A stretch of 64,000 nucleotides of DNA from Acidovorax carolinensis (lineage in GTDB: Bacteria; Pseudomonadota; Gammaproteobacteria; Burkholderiales; Burkholderiaceae_C): the NCBI RefSeq assembly GCF_002157145.1, contig NZ_CP021361.1:1-64000 (forward strand), in the 5' to 3' direction. A program made the position numbers and the translations under genes. A model generated the notes under the pieces. It ran no database searches, was not told where the DNA came from, and saw only the letters and a list, made by a program, of their open reading frames with translations. Below, one piece after another: positions 55,808 to 64,000 of this stretch. The number at the start of each line of letters is the position of its first letter. The stretch's first letter is position 1.

Positions 55808-56707
55808 CTACTGCACAGGCCCCGGTGGCTGATGTCCCAGAAACCGCCCCGGCGGCTGGCCCACCGATTTGCGCACCATGGCGCTGAAGGCGCTGGGGCT
55901 GTAGCCCAGTTCGGCGGCGATCTGCCCCATGGGCATGCGCCCCGCGGCCAGCGACACGGCCTTGGCCAATATCACCTGCTGGCGCCACTGCGTGAAGGTG
56001 CTGGAGAGCTCGGTGCGAAACAGGCGCGCCACCGTGCGCGGGCTGGCGCCGGTGTCCTGCGCCCACGCGCTCAGGGTTTCATGGCGCGTGGGATCGGCCA
56101 GCACCGCTTCGCACAGGTGGCGCAGGCGCTTGTCGTGGGGCAGGTCCACACCCAGCTTCACGGCGGCGGCGCGGCGCAGCTCGCCCAGCACCAGGGCGTT
56201 CAGGTGGCGCTCGCGGGTGCGTTCGTCGGGGGTGAGGGCGGGGCCGTCGTCGGGCGTGGACGGCAGCTCGCGCACCAGCGCGCGCAGCAGGTCGGACACC
56301 TCCAGCACGCGGCACTGGCGCCAGGCGGCCTCTTCGTGGCGCGGCACGCCCGGGCCGCAGCGCCCGCGCGGCTGGTGGAAATACAGCGTGCGCAGATCGG
56401 CGTCTTCCACCATGGTCACGGCATGTTCCACGCCGGGTGGAATCCACAGCGCGCGCGAGGGCGGCGCGATGTAGGTGCCCCGGTCCACCGTGAGCCGGAT
56501 CACGCCCGTGGTCGAGATGGCCACCTGCGCCCAGGGGTGGCTGTGCGGCATCACCTGCGTGTCGGCCGCCAGCTGGCGCACCTTGGCGCGCACCGGGCGC
56601 TCGGCAGTGGGCACGAACAGGTGCGGCGTGAGCAATTTCACATACGACAGCGCCCGCTGCGGGCGTGGTGGCGGGGCGGCGTCGGTGGGCGGGGCTGCTT
56701 TTGGCAT
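55808..56707 (-). CDS. AraC-family regulator with cupin sensor
   Basis: A 299-residue regulator. The N-terminal cupin domain has MPHSHPWAQVAISTTGVIRL near residue 53 and ALWIPPGVEHAVTM. The C-terminal double helix-turn-helix includes TLSAWAQDTGASPRTVARLF and MGQIAAELGYSPSAFSAMVR. It resembles NimR-type regulators of exporters and is divergent from an MFS exporter gene 65 bases away, its likely target. Confidence 0.88.
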   Translation of the reverse strand: MPKAAPPTDAAPPPRPQRALSYVKLLTPHLFVPTAERPVRAKVRQLAADTQVMPHSHPWAQVAISTTGVIRLTVDRGTYIAPPSRALWIPPGVEHAVTMVEDADLRTLYFHQPRGRCGPGVPRHEEAAWRQCRVLEVSDLLRALVRELPSTPDDGPALTPDERTRERHLNALVLGELRRAAAVKLGVDLPHDKRLRHLCEAVLADPTRHETLSAWAQDTGASPRTVARLFRTELSSTFTQWRQQVILAKAVSLAAGRMPMGQIAAELGYSPSAFSAMVRKSVGQPPGRFLGHQPPGPVQ

Positions 56708-56712
56708 GTTGG

Positions 56713-56745
56713 CGATAGAAATTGGCAGGCTATCGTAAACCTGCC
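56713..56745. promoter_or_regulatory. Candidate operator between the AraC and MFS genes
   Basis: Two interleaved inverted repeats: CGATAG (56713-56718) with CTATCG (56730-56735), and GGCAGG (56724-56729) with CCTGCC (56740-56745). Their position in a 65-base divergent gap suggests the AraC protein's binding site. Confidence 0.45.
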
Positions 56746-56772
56746 GAGGCGGGGTTGCCTAAGATCAGTGCC

Positions 56773-58035
56773 ATGACCCACGTTTCCCCAGGCGCTCAGA
56801 ACGCCGTTCCCCTGCGGCAGGACGCCCGCACCATCGGCCTCATCGGCCTGGCGCACGGCAGCTCGCACTTTTTCCACATGCTGCTGCCGCCGCTGTTTCC
56901 GTGGCTGATTGGCGAGTTCGGCTTCAGCTATTCCGAGCTGGGCCTGCTGGTGTCGGTGTTCTTCGTGGTGTCGGGCGTGGGCCAGGCGCTGTCGGGTTTT
57001 CTGGTGGACCGCGTGGGCGCGCGCCCGGTGCTGTTCTTTGCGCTGTCGAGCTTTGCCGCCGCCGGCCTGGTGGCGGGCACGGCGCAGGGCTATGTGGGGC
57101 TGCTGCTGGCGGCAGCGCTGGCGGGGCTGGGCAATGCGCCGTTCCACCCGGTGGACTTCACCATCCTCAACAAGCGCGTGTCGCCGCAGCGCCTGGGCCA
57201 TGGCTTTTCGGTGCACGGCATCAGCGGCAACCTGGGCTGGGCCACGGCGCCGGTGTTCATGGCAGGCATTGCCTCGGCCACGGGCTCGTGGCGTGCGGCC
57301 TGCCTGTGCGGCGCCCTGCTGGCCCTCGTGGTGCTGGCCGTCATGGTGTGGAACCGCGACGCGCTGGACGACCGCCAGGGCGCCTGGGCGCACCAGGCCC
57401 CGGGCGCCAAGGCCGTGGCCGATGAGCACCCCATGGCCTTCCTGAAGCTGCCGTCGGTGTGGCTGTGCTTCTCCTTCTTTTTCTGGAGCACCTGCGCCCT
57501 GAGCGCCATCCAGAGCTTTGCCAGCCCCGCGCTGCAGAGCATGTACGGCCTGCCGCTCAGCGTGACCGCTCTGGTGGTCACCGGCTACATGCTGTGCGGC
57601 GCAGCGGGCATGGTGGTGGGCGGCTTTCTGGTGGGCCGCGTGGTGCGGCTGGAGAAGGTGATCTCGGTGTGCCTGCTGGCCTCGGCCGCCCTGCTGGTGC
57701 TGGTGGGCACGGGCTGGCTGCCCGGCATGGCGGCCGTGGTGGTGGCCGCGCTGGCAGGCGTCGGAACGGGTCTTGCGAGCCCGTCGCGCGACATGCTCAT
57801 CAAGCGCGCCAGCCCGCCCGGCGCCACGGGCCGCGTCTATGGCACGGTGTATTCGGGGCTGGATCTGGGCTTTTGCCTGGCCGCGCCGGTGTTTGGCGCC
57901 CTGCTGGACCGGGGCATGACCTCGGGCATCTTCTACGGCTCGGCCATCACGCTGGCGCTGAGCGTGGTGTCGGCTGCGCTGGTGGGTGTGGGCGTGGCGG
58001 CACGGTTGCGGCGCTCTGCCGTGGTGGCGGCCTGA
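56773..58035 (+). CDS. MFS exporter, fosmidomycin-resistance (Fsr) type
   Basis: A 420-residue major facilitator with about 12 membrane segments. LAHGSSHFFHMLLPPLFPWL near residue 25 and the following region GFSYSELGLLVSVFFVVSGV are typical of the Fsr group; ASPSRDMLIKRASPPGATGR is the matching loop in the second half. I chose ATG 56773 because a longer frame from 56722 crosses the operator-like repeats. The exported compound cannot be told. Confidence 0.88.
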   Translation: MTHVSPGAQNAVPLRQDARTIGLIGLAHGSSHFFHMLLPPLFPWLIGEFGFSYSELGLLVSVFFVVSGVGQALSGFLVDRVGARPVLFFALSSFAAAGLVAGTAQGYVGLLLAAALAGLGNAPFHPVDFTILNKRVSPQRLGHGFSVHGISGNLGWATAPVFMAGIASATGSWRAACLCGALLALVVLAVMVWNRDALDDRQGAWAHQAPGAKAVADEHPMAFLKLPSVWLCFSFFFWSTCALSAIQSFASPALQSMYGLPLSVTALVVTGYMLCGAAGMVVGGFLVGRVVRLEKVISVCLLASAALLVLVGTGWLPGMAAVVVAALAGVGTGLASPSRDMLIKRASPPGATGRVYGTVYSGLDLGFCLAAPVFGALLDRGMTSGIFYGSAITLALSVVSAALVGVGVAARLRRSAVVAA

Positions 58036-58083
58036 TCGGGCGGCAGCGGCTGGGCACTGGGGTGGCCAAAGGCCGCATGTCGC

Positions 58084-58470
58084 CTATTTGGGCTCAAACA
58101 TGATGAGCTTGCAGTCGGATTTGCCCACGTTCTCCACGGAATGGGCTTCGATAGGTGCCTGCACCACGGCAAAACCAGCGGGTGGGAACCCGTCTCGCGT
58201 TGCGCCGTTGGGAAGGTCGTAGCGCAGGGCACAGTCGGTGAGAACGTAGACCGCCGAGTCGGGGTGGGAGTGCATGGCATCCTTTTGCCCTGGAGCCCAG
58301 GTGACCGATATCACCCGGTACTTGGCGTTTTCTGCAATTACCTTGTAGATCTCGGGCGAGGCCGTGATCGACGGGGGCGCCGTTTGTGCAACGGCAGCGG
58401 TAGACAAAAGGCAAAGCCCTGAGGCCAACGCGCAAAGACCCCGTTGTCGGTTGGGAGTGGAGAAAACCAT
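58084..58470 (-). CDS. Exported single-domain cupin protein
   Basis: A 128-residue protein. An N-terminal signal (RGLCALASGLCLLSTAAVAQ) is followed by one small cupin barrel with candidate metal ligands in DAMHSHPDSAVYVLTD. ATG 58470 has GGAGG 5 bases before it, which decides the start over ATG 58482. Likely periplasmic; substrate unknown. Confidence 0.8.
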   Translation of the reverse strand: MVFSTPNRQRGLCALASGLCLLSTAAVAQTAPPSITASPEIYKVIAENAKYRVISVTWAPGQKDAMHSHPDSAVYVLTDCALRYDLPNGATRDGFPPAGFAVVQAPIEAHSVENVGKSDCKLIMFEPK

Positions 58471-58668
58471 GTGAACCTCCATCGTGTAAACCAAACACGC
58501 TAACGCGAGCGCGATGCTACGCCGATGTTCCCTGGATGAAAAGACGGACCATTGCGGGCGCTGGTCTGATGGCATGGCCACGGCAGCCTGACCAAATATC
58601 CGTATAAAAAACGGCCCTGGCGTAGGTCCAAAATGCGCAGTGCGCTATTGAAACAGTAGCGCTTTGCG

Positions 58669-59484
58669 TCAGATCGCGAGCCAGCGCCGGCTGGCAAAGC
58701 TCAGTGCATCCACCAGCGCGACCAGCGCCAGCATGGCGACCAGCACGCTGCTGGTTTCACCCATCTGGAACAGCCCCATGTGGTACGCCAGCATCTGCCC
58801 CAGCCCGCCGGCCCCCACCACGCCCAGCACGGCGGCGGCGCGGATGTTGTTTTCCCAGCGGTACAGCGTGTAGCTCAACAGTTGCGGCAGCACCTGAGGC
58901 AGGGTGGCATACAAAAACACGCGGCTGCTGGCCACCCCGCGCACGCGCAGGGCAAAGCCGGGGCCCGGCGGGGCGTTCTCGATGGCTTCGGCAAACAGGC
59001 GGCCCAGTACGCCCGCGGTGTGCAGCGCCAGCGCCAGCGTGCCGGCAAACGGCCCCAGGCCGGCCGCGATCAGCAGCAGCGTGGCCCACACCAGTTCGGG
59101 AATGCTGCGCAGGGCGTTGAGCAGCAGCCGCGTCGGGCCGCGCCAGCGCGCCGGGTCTCCATCAAACGCCTTGCTGGCGGGCAGGGCCAGCGCCAGGCCC
59201 AGCAGCACCGCCAGCAAGGTGCCCAGCGCTGACATGGCCAGCGTCTCCAGCGTGGCCCACAGCAGTTTTTGCAGAAACACCGGGCTGGTTTCGGGCTGCA
59301 GCAGCTCGGCCAGAAACCGGCCCATCTTGGCCAGCGCCGGGGCGGAAAGAAACTGCGCCCATTGCAGATCGAGCGACCAGAAGCTCAGCACCACCAGCGC
59401 CAGCGCCGCTGCGGCCACGCACCAGCAGGCCAGGCAGCGCTGGGGGGAGGTCCGGGGCGCTGAAGGCGGCGCTTGCGTGTTCAT
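58669..59484 (-). CDS. phnE: Phosphonate-type ABC importer permease, second copy
   Basis: A 271-residue permease with about six membrane segments. The EAA-like loop AGVLGRLFAEAIENAPPGP near residue 155 and the C-terminal RWENNIRAAAVLGVVGAGGL are PhnE signatures. Its ATG overlaps the stop of the other permease by 4 bases, so the two form a heterodimeric pore. Last gene of the phnD-C-E-E cluster. Confidence 0.88.
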   Translation of the reverse strand: MNTQAPPSAPRTSPQRCLACWCVAAAALALVVLSFWSLDLQWAQFLSAPALAKMGRFLAELLQPETSPVFLQKLLWATLETLAMSALGTLLAVLLGLALALPASKAFDGDPARWRGPTRLLLNALRSIPELVWATLLLIAAGLGPFAGTLALALHTAGVLGRLFAEAIENAPPGPGFALRVRGVASSRVFLYATLPQVLPQLLSYTLYRWENNIRAAAVLGVVGAGGLGQMLAYHMGLFQMGETSSVLVAMLALVALVDALSFASRRWLAI

Positions 59485-60335
59485 GCCAGCCTTTGCCGCA
59501 GCCAGGCGCTGATGCGGTCCGCCAGCCAGACCAGCGCCATGAACACCAGCAGCATGGTGGCCACCTCGGCGCCTTCGAACATCTTCATCGAGGCGTCCAT
59601 CTGCTGGCCCAGCCCGCCCGCGCCGACAAAGCCCAGCACGGCCGACGAGCGGATGGCGCATTCCCAGCGGTACACCGTGTAGCTGGTGAGCTCGGCGGCG
59701 TTCTGCGGCAACAGCGCGTACAAAAAGGCCTGCAGCCGGCCCGAGCCATTGCGCAGCAGGCTGGCGGCCGCATGGGGCTCGGCGCTGTCCAGGATTTCGG
59801 CATACACCTTGCCCAGCATGCCCGCAAAGGTGAGCGCAATGGCCAGCACGCCGGCCGTGGGGCCCAGGCCCACCACGCGCACAAAAACCAGCGCCCAGAT
59901 CAGCTCGGGCACGCTGCGCAGCACCACCAGCAGCCAGCGCACCAAGAGCCGCACCAGCGCCGGCAGTGGCGCCATGGGGCCGGTGAGGGACGAGACCGAC
60001 AGCACCCGCACCGACAGCAACGCCAGCGGCACGGCCAGCACCAGGGCCAGCGTGAGGCCTGCGGTGGCAATGGCCACGGTGCGCCAGGTCTCGCGCGCCA
60101 CCAGGGCCAGAAACTCGGCGTCCCACCTGGGCGGCACGAAATCGGCCAGAAAGCGCAGCGAGGGTTTCAGCGCATCCGGCGCCAGCAGCAGCCAGGGCTT
60201 GAACTCGGTAAGCACCAGCATGGGCCACAGCAGCACCAGCGCCACCACGGCCCAGGCCAGGCGGCCGCGCCAGGCCGGGTCGTGCCGCGCGGGCGGCCGG
60301 TTTTTGCCGGGGGGGGCATGCAGCAAAGACAACAT
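59481..60335 (-). CDS. phnE: Phosphonate-type ABC importer permease, first copy
   Basis: A 284-residue permease. The EAA-like loop is AGMLGKVYAEILDSAEPHA and the C-terminal signature RWECAIRSSAVLGFVGAGGL. I use ATG 60335; GTG 60356 would overlap the phnC stop by 10 bases and is also possible. Paralogous to the following gene. Confidence 0.88.
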   Translation of the reverse strand: MLSLLHAPPGKNRPPARHDPAWRGRLAWAVVALVLLWPMLVLTEFKPWLLLAPDALKPSLRFLADFVPPRWDAEFLALVARETWRTVAIATAGLTLALVLAVPLALLSVRVLSVSSLTGPMAPLPALVRLLVRWLLVVLRSVPELIWALVFVRVVGLGPTAGVLAIALTFAGMLGKVYAEILDSAEPHAAASLLRNGSGRLQAFLYALLPQNAAELTSYTVYRWECAIRSSAVLGFVGAGGLGQQMDASMKMFEGAEVATMLLVFMALVWLADRISAWLRQRLA

Positions 60336-60346
60336 GGGCGGTTGCG

Positions 60347-61177
60347 CTAACGGCACTGCATGGGCACGGGTGCCGCAGCCACGGGCGCATCTGGGGCGGG
60401 CGGCGCCGTTTGGGTCAGCTCGTCCAGGTGCTGCGCATACAGCTGGTGCAGGTGCTGTGGCGTCACCTGCGTCGCAGGCAGGTCAAAGGCCAGCGCACCG
60501 TCGCGCAGCCCGACGATGCGCGGGAAATGCGCAAGGGCCATGTCCACATGGTGCAGCGTGGCAATCAGCGTGGCCCCGCGCTCGCGGGCTGCCTGCGTGA
60601 GCGAGGCCAGGGCCTGCTGCGCGCGCGCCGGGTCGAGCGCGGACAGGGGCTCGTCCACCAGCAGCGCGCTGGCCTGCGAGGCCAGCGCCCGCGCCAGGCC
60701 CACCCGCTGGCGCTCGCCGCCCGAGAGGCGGTCTACCCGGTCGAACAGCTTGTCGGCCACGTCAAAACGGCTCAGCGCCTGCTCGGCCAGCCCGATGCCG
60801 GTGGGATAGACCAGGCTGCGCACGCTGGCCCACAGGCTTTCGTGCGGCAGGCGCCCCGCCAGCACCGCCGTGACGACGCGCTGCCGGGGCGGCAGCGGCG
60901 GCACCTGGGGGGCGAGAAACAGATGGCCGCGCAGGCGCTGCAATGCGCGGCGCGGCAATACCCAGGGATCGATGCCGTCGAGCTGCAAGCTGCCCTGATC
61001 GGGCCGCTGGGCGCAGGCCAGCAGTTGCAGCAGCGTGGTCTTGCCCGCGCCCGACGGCCCGATCACGGCCACCTGCTCGCCCTGCGCTACCGTCAAGTCG
61101 AGACCCCGCAGCGCTGCGGGTGCACCGGCGCGTGCGGCCGGGTGGCGCACGGTGACGCGGTCCAGCCGCACTTTCAT
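60347..61177 (-). CDS. phnC: Phosphonate-type ABC importer ATPase
   Basis: A 276-residue ATPase. Walker A is VIGPSGAGKTTLLQLL near residue 40, signature RLSGGERQRVGLARAL near 150, and Walker B ALLVDEPLSALDP. The C-terminus carries an Ala/Pro-rich tail. ATG 61177 is used; an in-frame TTG lies two codons upstream. It couples to the two PhnE permeases. Confidence 0.88.
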   Translation of the reverse strand: MKVRLDRVTVRHPAARAGAPAALRGLDLTVAQGEQVAVIGPSGAGKTTLLQLLACAQRPDQGSLQLDGIDPWVLPRRALQRLRGHLFLAPQVPPLPPRQRVVTAVLAGRLPHESLWASVRSLVYPTGIGLAEQALSRFDVADKLFDRVDRLSGGERQRVGLARALASQASALLVDEPLSALDPARAQQALASLTQAARERGATLIATLHHVDMALAHFPRIVGLRDGALAFDLPATQVTPQHLHQLYAQHLDELTQTAPPAPDAPVAAAPVPMQCR

Positions 61178-61183
61178 AACCAA

Positions 61184-61238
61184 ATCATGCTGCAGCGCTT
61201 ATTGCACAAGCGCAATAAGCTATCAAAATCAGAGCGCT
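61184..61238 (-). repeat. Dispersed AGCGCT hairpin repeat, copy 15
   Basis: Read on the - strand: TTTTGATAGCTTATTGCGCTTG, then CAATAAGCGCTGCAGCATG. It lies between phnD and phnC inside the operon and, unlike copies 7 and 8, in the sense orientation. Confidence 0.85.
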
Positions 61239-61243
61239 CGCAT

Positions 61244-62116
61244 TCACTTGATCAGGCCCGCATTGCGCGCTGCGGTTTCAATGCCCTTGTAGTTGCTGGC
61301 CTGGGTGGGAATGAAGCGCGTGGCGCGCTGGAGGTCCAGCACTTCCTTGCCTTCGGGGGTGTTGCGGTTCAGGTCCAGAAACGCCTTGGTGAGCTTTTCG
61401 CGCTGGGCCACCGGCATGTCGCTATGCACGGTCCAGTTGTAGTCGAAGTAGGCCGGGGTGGTGAAGATGACCTTGACTTTGCTGGTGTCCACCTTCTTGT
61501 CGGCCACAAATTTTTCCCACACCGAGATGTTGAGCGCGCCCGCGTCCACCTTGCCCGAGGCTACGGCGGCAATGGTGGCGTCGTGTGCGCCCGAGTAGGC
61601 CACGCGCCGGAAGTCCTTGTCGGGGTCGATCTGGGCCTGCAGCAGATAGCTGCGCGGCATCAGGTGGCCCGAGGTGCTGGACTGCGAGCCAAAGCTCACG
61701 GTCTTGCCCTTGAGGTCGGCCAGCGACTGGATGGCCGGATCGCCGCTGATGAAGACCGAGCGGAATTTCTCGTCCTCTTCGCGCTGCACCAGGGGCACCA
61801 CCTTGCCGCCCGAGCGGATGCTGGCCTGCACAAAGGTGAAACCGCCATACCAGGCCATGTCCACCTGCTTGTTGGCCAGCGCCTCCACGGCGGCGGCGTA
61901 GTCCGACACGGGCGTGAACTCCACCTTCGTGCCCAGTTTTTGCTCCAGATATTTCACCAGCGGCGCCGCCTTGCGCGCCAGTTCGGTGGGCGATTCGTCG
62001 GGAATCGCGGTGATCTTGAAGACTGCCTGGGCCTGCGCCCGGCTGCCAAGGGCGAGAACGGCGCTGGCCAGCACCGCTTTGATGAAGATGCGGGTCGAAG
62101 GGGAAGAACAGGTCAT
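61244..62116 (-). CDS. phnD: Phosphonate-type (possibly selenate/oxyanion) binding protein
   Basis: A 290-residue periplasmic binding protein of the PhnD group. MTCSSPSTRIFIKAVLASAV begins a signal peptide ending near SRAQAQ. Mature sequence: FKITAIPDESPTELARKAAP, DYAAAVEALANKQVDMAWYG, and VSFGSQSSTSGHLMPRSYLL. The DESPTEL and WYGGFTFVQA stretches recall binding proteins annotated as putative selenate transporters, so the ligand may be another oxyanion. No phosphonate-degradation genes are in the window. First gene of the cluster. Confidence 0.85.
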   Translation of the reverse strand: MTCSSPSTRIFIKAVLASAVLALGSRAQAQAVFKITAIPDESPTELARKAAPLVKYLEQKLGTKVEFTPVSDYAAAVEALANKQVDMAWYGGFTFVQASIRSGGKVVPLVQREEDEKFRSVFISGDPAIQSLADLKGKTVSFGSQSSTSGHLMPRSYLLQAQIDPDKDFRRVAYSGAHDATIAAVASGKVDAGALNISVWEKFVADKKVDTSKVKVIFTTPAYFDYNWTVHSDMPVAQREKLTKAFLDLNRNTPEGKEVLDLQRATRFIPTQASNYKGIETAARNAGLIK

Positions 62117-62255
62117 GAGGGTTTCCAAAATTTGGGGCCAATGGCGGCTGTGGCGGATGGATGACATTTCCACCCGGGCGGGTGATTGTCGCGGCCCGGC
62201 GAGCGCTGTGCCGCAATGGCTGCGGAATCTTCGAAAGAGGCGATCGCCCGGGGTT

Positions 62256-62945
62256 TCAGCTTTGCTCGCTGGCGATGGCCCGATAGGTCACGGCGCCCAG
62301 CAGTGCCCCCACGATCGGCGCCACCCAGAACAGCCACAGCTGCGCTACCGCCCAGCCGCCGACAAAAACGGCCACGCCGGTGCTGCGTGCCGGGTTGACC
62401 GAGGTGTTGGTCACCGGAATGCTGATGAGGTGAATGAGCGTGAGTGCAAGACCGATGGCGATGGGGGCGAATCCGGCCGGGGCCCGCCTGTCGGTGGCGC
62501 CCAGGATGACCAGCAGGAAGAACATGGTCATGACGACTTCTGTCACCAGTGCGGCGACCAACGAATATCCGCCCGGAGAGTGTTCGCCATAGCCGTTGGA
62601 GGCGAATCCCTTTGCCACATCAAACCCCGGTGCCCCGCTGGCTATCACGTACAGGACCGCACCCGCAGCGATGCCGCCAAGGACCTGCGCCACGATGTAG
62701 GGCAGAAGTTGGTTCGCCGGAAAACGGCCGCCCGCCCAGAGCCCAATGGACACCGCGGGGTTGAGATGGCAGCCCGATATGTGGCCAATGGCGAAGGCCA
62801 TGGTGAGCACGGTGAGGCCGAAGGCCAGCGACACGCCATGCAGACCGATGCCGACGCCCGGGAACGCTGCGGCCAGAACCGCACTGCCGCAACCCCCCAG
62901 AACAAGCCAGAACGTACCCAAAAACTCTGCGCCATATTGCTTCAT
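62256..62945 (-). CDS. aqpZ: Aquaporin Z
   Basis: A 229-residue water channel with six membrane segments. The two NPA half-helices are [14 protein letters not shown] near residue 63 and [14 protein letters not shown] near 185; the Arg after the second NPA and the Thr-Ser before it fit the narrow AqpZ filter. ATG 62945 ([20 protein letters not shown]) is the family start. It lies upstream of phnD on the same strand but looks functionally separate. Confidence 0.93.
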   Translation of the reverse strand: MKQYGAEFLGTFWLVLGGCGSAVLAAAFPGVGIGLHGVSLAFGLTVLTMAFAIGHISGCHLNPAVSIGLWAGGRFPANQLLPYIVAQVLGGIAAGAVLYVIASGAPGFDVAKGFASNGYGEHSPGGYSLVAALVTEVVMTMFFLLVILGATDRRAPAGFAPIAIGLALTLIHLISIPVTNTSVNPARSTGVAVFVGGWAVAQLWLFWVAPIVGALLGAVTYRAIASEQS

Positions 62946-63025
62946 GATGGACTCCTTCGTTGATGAATGGATCACTTCCTTGGCGGGTCGAACGGACGAG
63001 ATCGTTCGAGGCGCGGTGGTGATTT

Positions 63026-63086
63026 TCAGGTCAAAAAGGGCCCATGTCCAATAGACAAAAGCGTTATTAGCTATCTAAATGATAGC
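63026..63086 (-). repeat. Dispersed AGCGCT hairpin repeat, degenerate copy 16
   Basis: Read on the - strand: GATAGCTAATAACGCTTTTG, a decayed right arm, GGGCCCTTTTTGACCTG. Both ends match the family; the central stem is weakened. Confidence 0.65.
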
Positions 63087-63088
63087 GT

Positions 63089-64000
63089 TCAAAGCGCAAA
63101 GATCTTCCCCGGATTCAGGATGTTCTTCGGGTCCAGCGCCCGCTTGATGGCGCGCATCATGTCCACCGCGCCCACGCCCGTTTCGTCGAGCAAAAAGCCC
63201 ATCTTGTGCAGGCCCACGCCGTGCTCGCCGGTGCAGGTGCCGCCCATGCTGAGCGCGCGCGCCACCAGCTTGTGGTTCAGGTCTTCGGCGGTAATGCGCT
63301 CTTGCGGGATGCTGGGGTCGAGCAGGTAGCCGAAGTGGAAGTTGCCGTCGCCCACATGGCCGACGAGAAAGTAGGGGATGCCGCTGGCTTCGGCTTCGTC
63401 CACCGATTCGAGCAGGCAGTCGGCCAGGCGGCTGATGGGCACGCAGGTGTCGGTGCTGATGGCCTTGCAGCCCGGGCGGCTTTGCACGGCGGCAAACAGC
63501 GCGTTGTGCCGCGCGGTCCACAGGCGCGTGCGTTCTTCGGGCGTGCTGGCCCATTCAAAAGCGTTGCCGCCCCATTCCGCGGCGATCTCCTGCACGGTTT
63601 CGGCCTGTTCTTTCACGCTGGCGGGCGAGCCGTGGAACTCCATCAGCAGCATGGGTTCTTCGCGCAGGCTGAGTTTGCTGTGCGCGTTGACCATGCGCAC
63701 GCTGTGGCGGTCGATCAGCTCCACGCGCGCAATCGGCACACCGAGCTGGATGGTCTGGATGGTGGTGCGCACGGCGGCTTCGATGCTCGGAAACGAGCAG
63801 ATCGCGGCACTCACCGCCTCGGGCAACGGGTACAGGCGCACCGTCACTTCGGTGATCACGCCCAGCGTGCCTTCGCTGCCCACCATCAGGCGCGTGAGGT
63901 CGTAGCCGGCCGCGCTTTTGCGGGCGCGCGTGCCGGTGCGAATCACTTCTCCGCTGGCGGTGACCACCTCGAGCGCCAGCACGTTCTCGCGCATGGTGCC
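63089..64000 (-). CDS. FAD-linked oxidase/dehydrogenase (GlcD/D-lactate type), N-terminus outside window
   Basis: 303 residues of the C-terminal part of a VAO-type flavoprotein. The FAD-binding end is visible as TGTRARKSAAGYDLTRLMVG and SEGTLGVITEVTVRLYPLPE. The C-terminal cap contains RLWTARHNALFAAVQSRPGC, VGHVGDGNFHFGYLLDP and GTCTGEHGVGLHKMGFL, whose histidines are metal or substrate ligands in D-lactate and D-2-hydroxyglutarate dehydrogenases. The frame stays open to base 64000, so the start is beyond the window. Substrate probably a D-2-hydroxy acid. Confidence 0.92.
   Translation of the reverse strand, partial: GTMRENVLALEVVTASGEVIRTGTRARKSAAGYDLTRLMVGSEGTLGVITEVTVRLYPLPEAVSAAICSFPSIEAAVRTTIQTIQLGVPIARVELIDRHSVRMVNAHSKLSLREEPMLLMEFHGSPASVKEQAETVQEIAAEWGGNAFEWASTPEERTRLWTARHNALFAAVQSRPGCKAISTDTCVPISRLADCLLESVDEAEASGIPYFLVGHVGDGNFHFGYLLDPSIPQERITAEDLNHKLVARALSMGGTCTGEHGVGLHKMGFLLDETGVGAVDMMRAIKRALDPKNILNPGKIFAL

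Noticed and set aside
58600..58660. A further copy of the AGCGCT repeat
   Set aside because: It has scattered GCGC pieces but neither the GATAGCT lead nor matched stem arms.

Overview
The window reads as about 64 kb of chromosome from a high-GC betaproteobacterium of the order Burkholderiales, most likely family Comamonadaceae (Acidovorax-like). The reasons are the protein family types, the dnaA-dnaN-gyrB block, the mnmG-rsmG-lysE-parA-parB block with parS sites, and a hairpin repeat (GATAGCT...GCGCTT...AAGCGC...) scattered between genes in about 16 copies. I assign no species. I saw no tRNA, rRNA or CRISPR array.

Layout. 1-5361: dnaA (its first codons lie outside the window), dnaN, gyrB. 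5362-8346: a gene remnant and a complete IS21-family element (istA-istB). 8512-22526: a + strand run with a YkgJ-type Cys-cluster protein, a DinG-type helicase, a PhnA/YjdM-like protein, a CopG regulator, a frameshifted PHB-depolymerase-family esterase, a DnaQ-like exonuclease, NnrU, an NlpC/P60 lipoprotein, DAHP synthase and a very large GAF/PAS/GGDEF/EAL protein; one small gene (9061-9369) is on the - strand. 22523-23617: two copies of an origin-like module on either side of a DUF1232 gene. 23703-27207: a Spy/CpxP-like protein, rdgC, and the pirin-chaC pair. 27511-38547: a nine-gene - strand operon (branched-chain-type ABC importer livGHMKF, acyl-CoA ligase, crotonase, thiolase, acyl-CoA dehydrogenase) with a divergent TetR gene. 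38619-41665: copper module copZ-cueR and divergent copA. 41785-46573: chemoreceptor, old yellow enzyme, GST, second Cys-cluster protein, FMN reductase. 46665-53442: parS sites, mnmG, rsmG, lysE-type exporter, parA, a small hydrolase, parB, and a frameshifted methyltransferase. 53467-64000: flavin reductase-like protein, secreted Ig-like repeat protein, AraC/MFS divergent pair, cupin, a phnD-C-E-E importer, aquaporin, and a partial FAD-linked oxidase.

The most striking signal is at 22.5-23.6 kb. Two modules share the same order and nearly the same spacing: an AT-rich stretch, TAG triplets (the DnaA-trio motif), an 8-bp GC-rich block, then three DnaA-box-like sites. This is the published architecture of a bacterial core unwinding region, here present twice. 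A small hand sample of G and C counts also changes between the two sides of this region. I infer that the replication origin may lie here, about 21 kb downstream of dnaN, and that it may be bipartite.

The second striking signal is a 78-bp run of three adjacent hairpins inside parB. It keeps the reading frame and adds about 26 residues to a loop of the N-terminal domain, which suggests a protein-coding palindromic element.

Three genes carry apparent single-base losses in C or CG tracts (13098-13102, 22337-22340, 53056-53070). The shared pattern could mean sequencing error or real gene decay; the sequence alone cannot decide.
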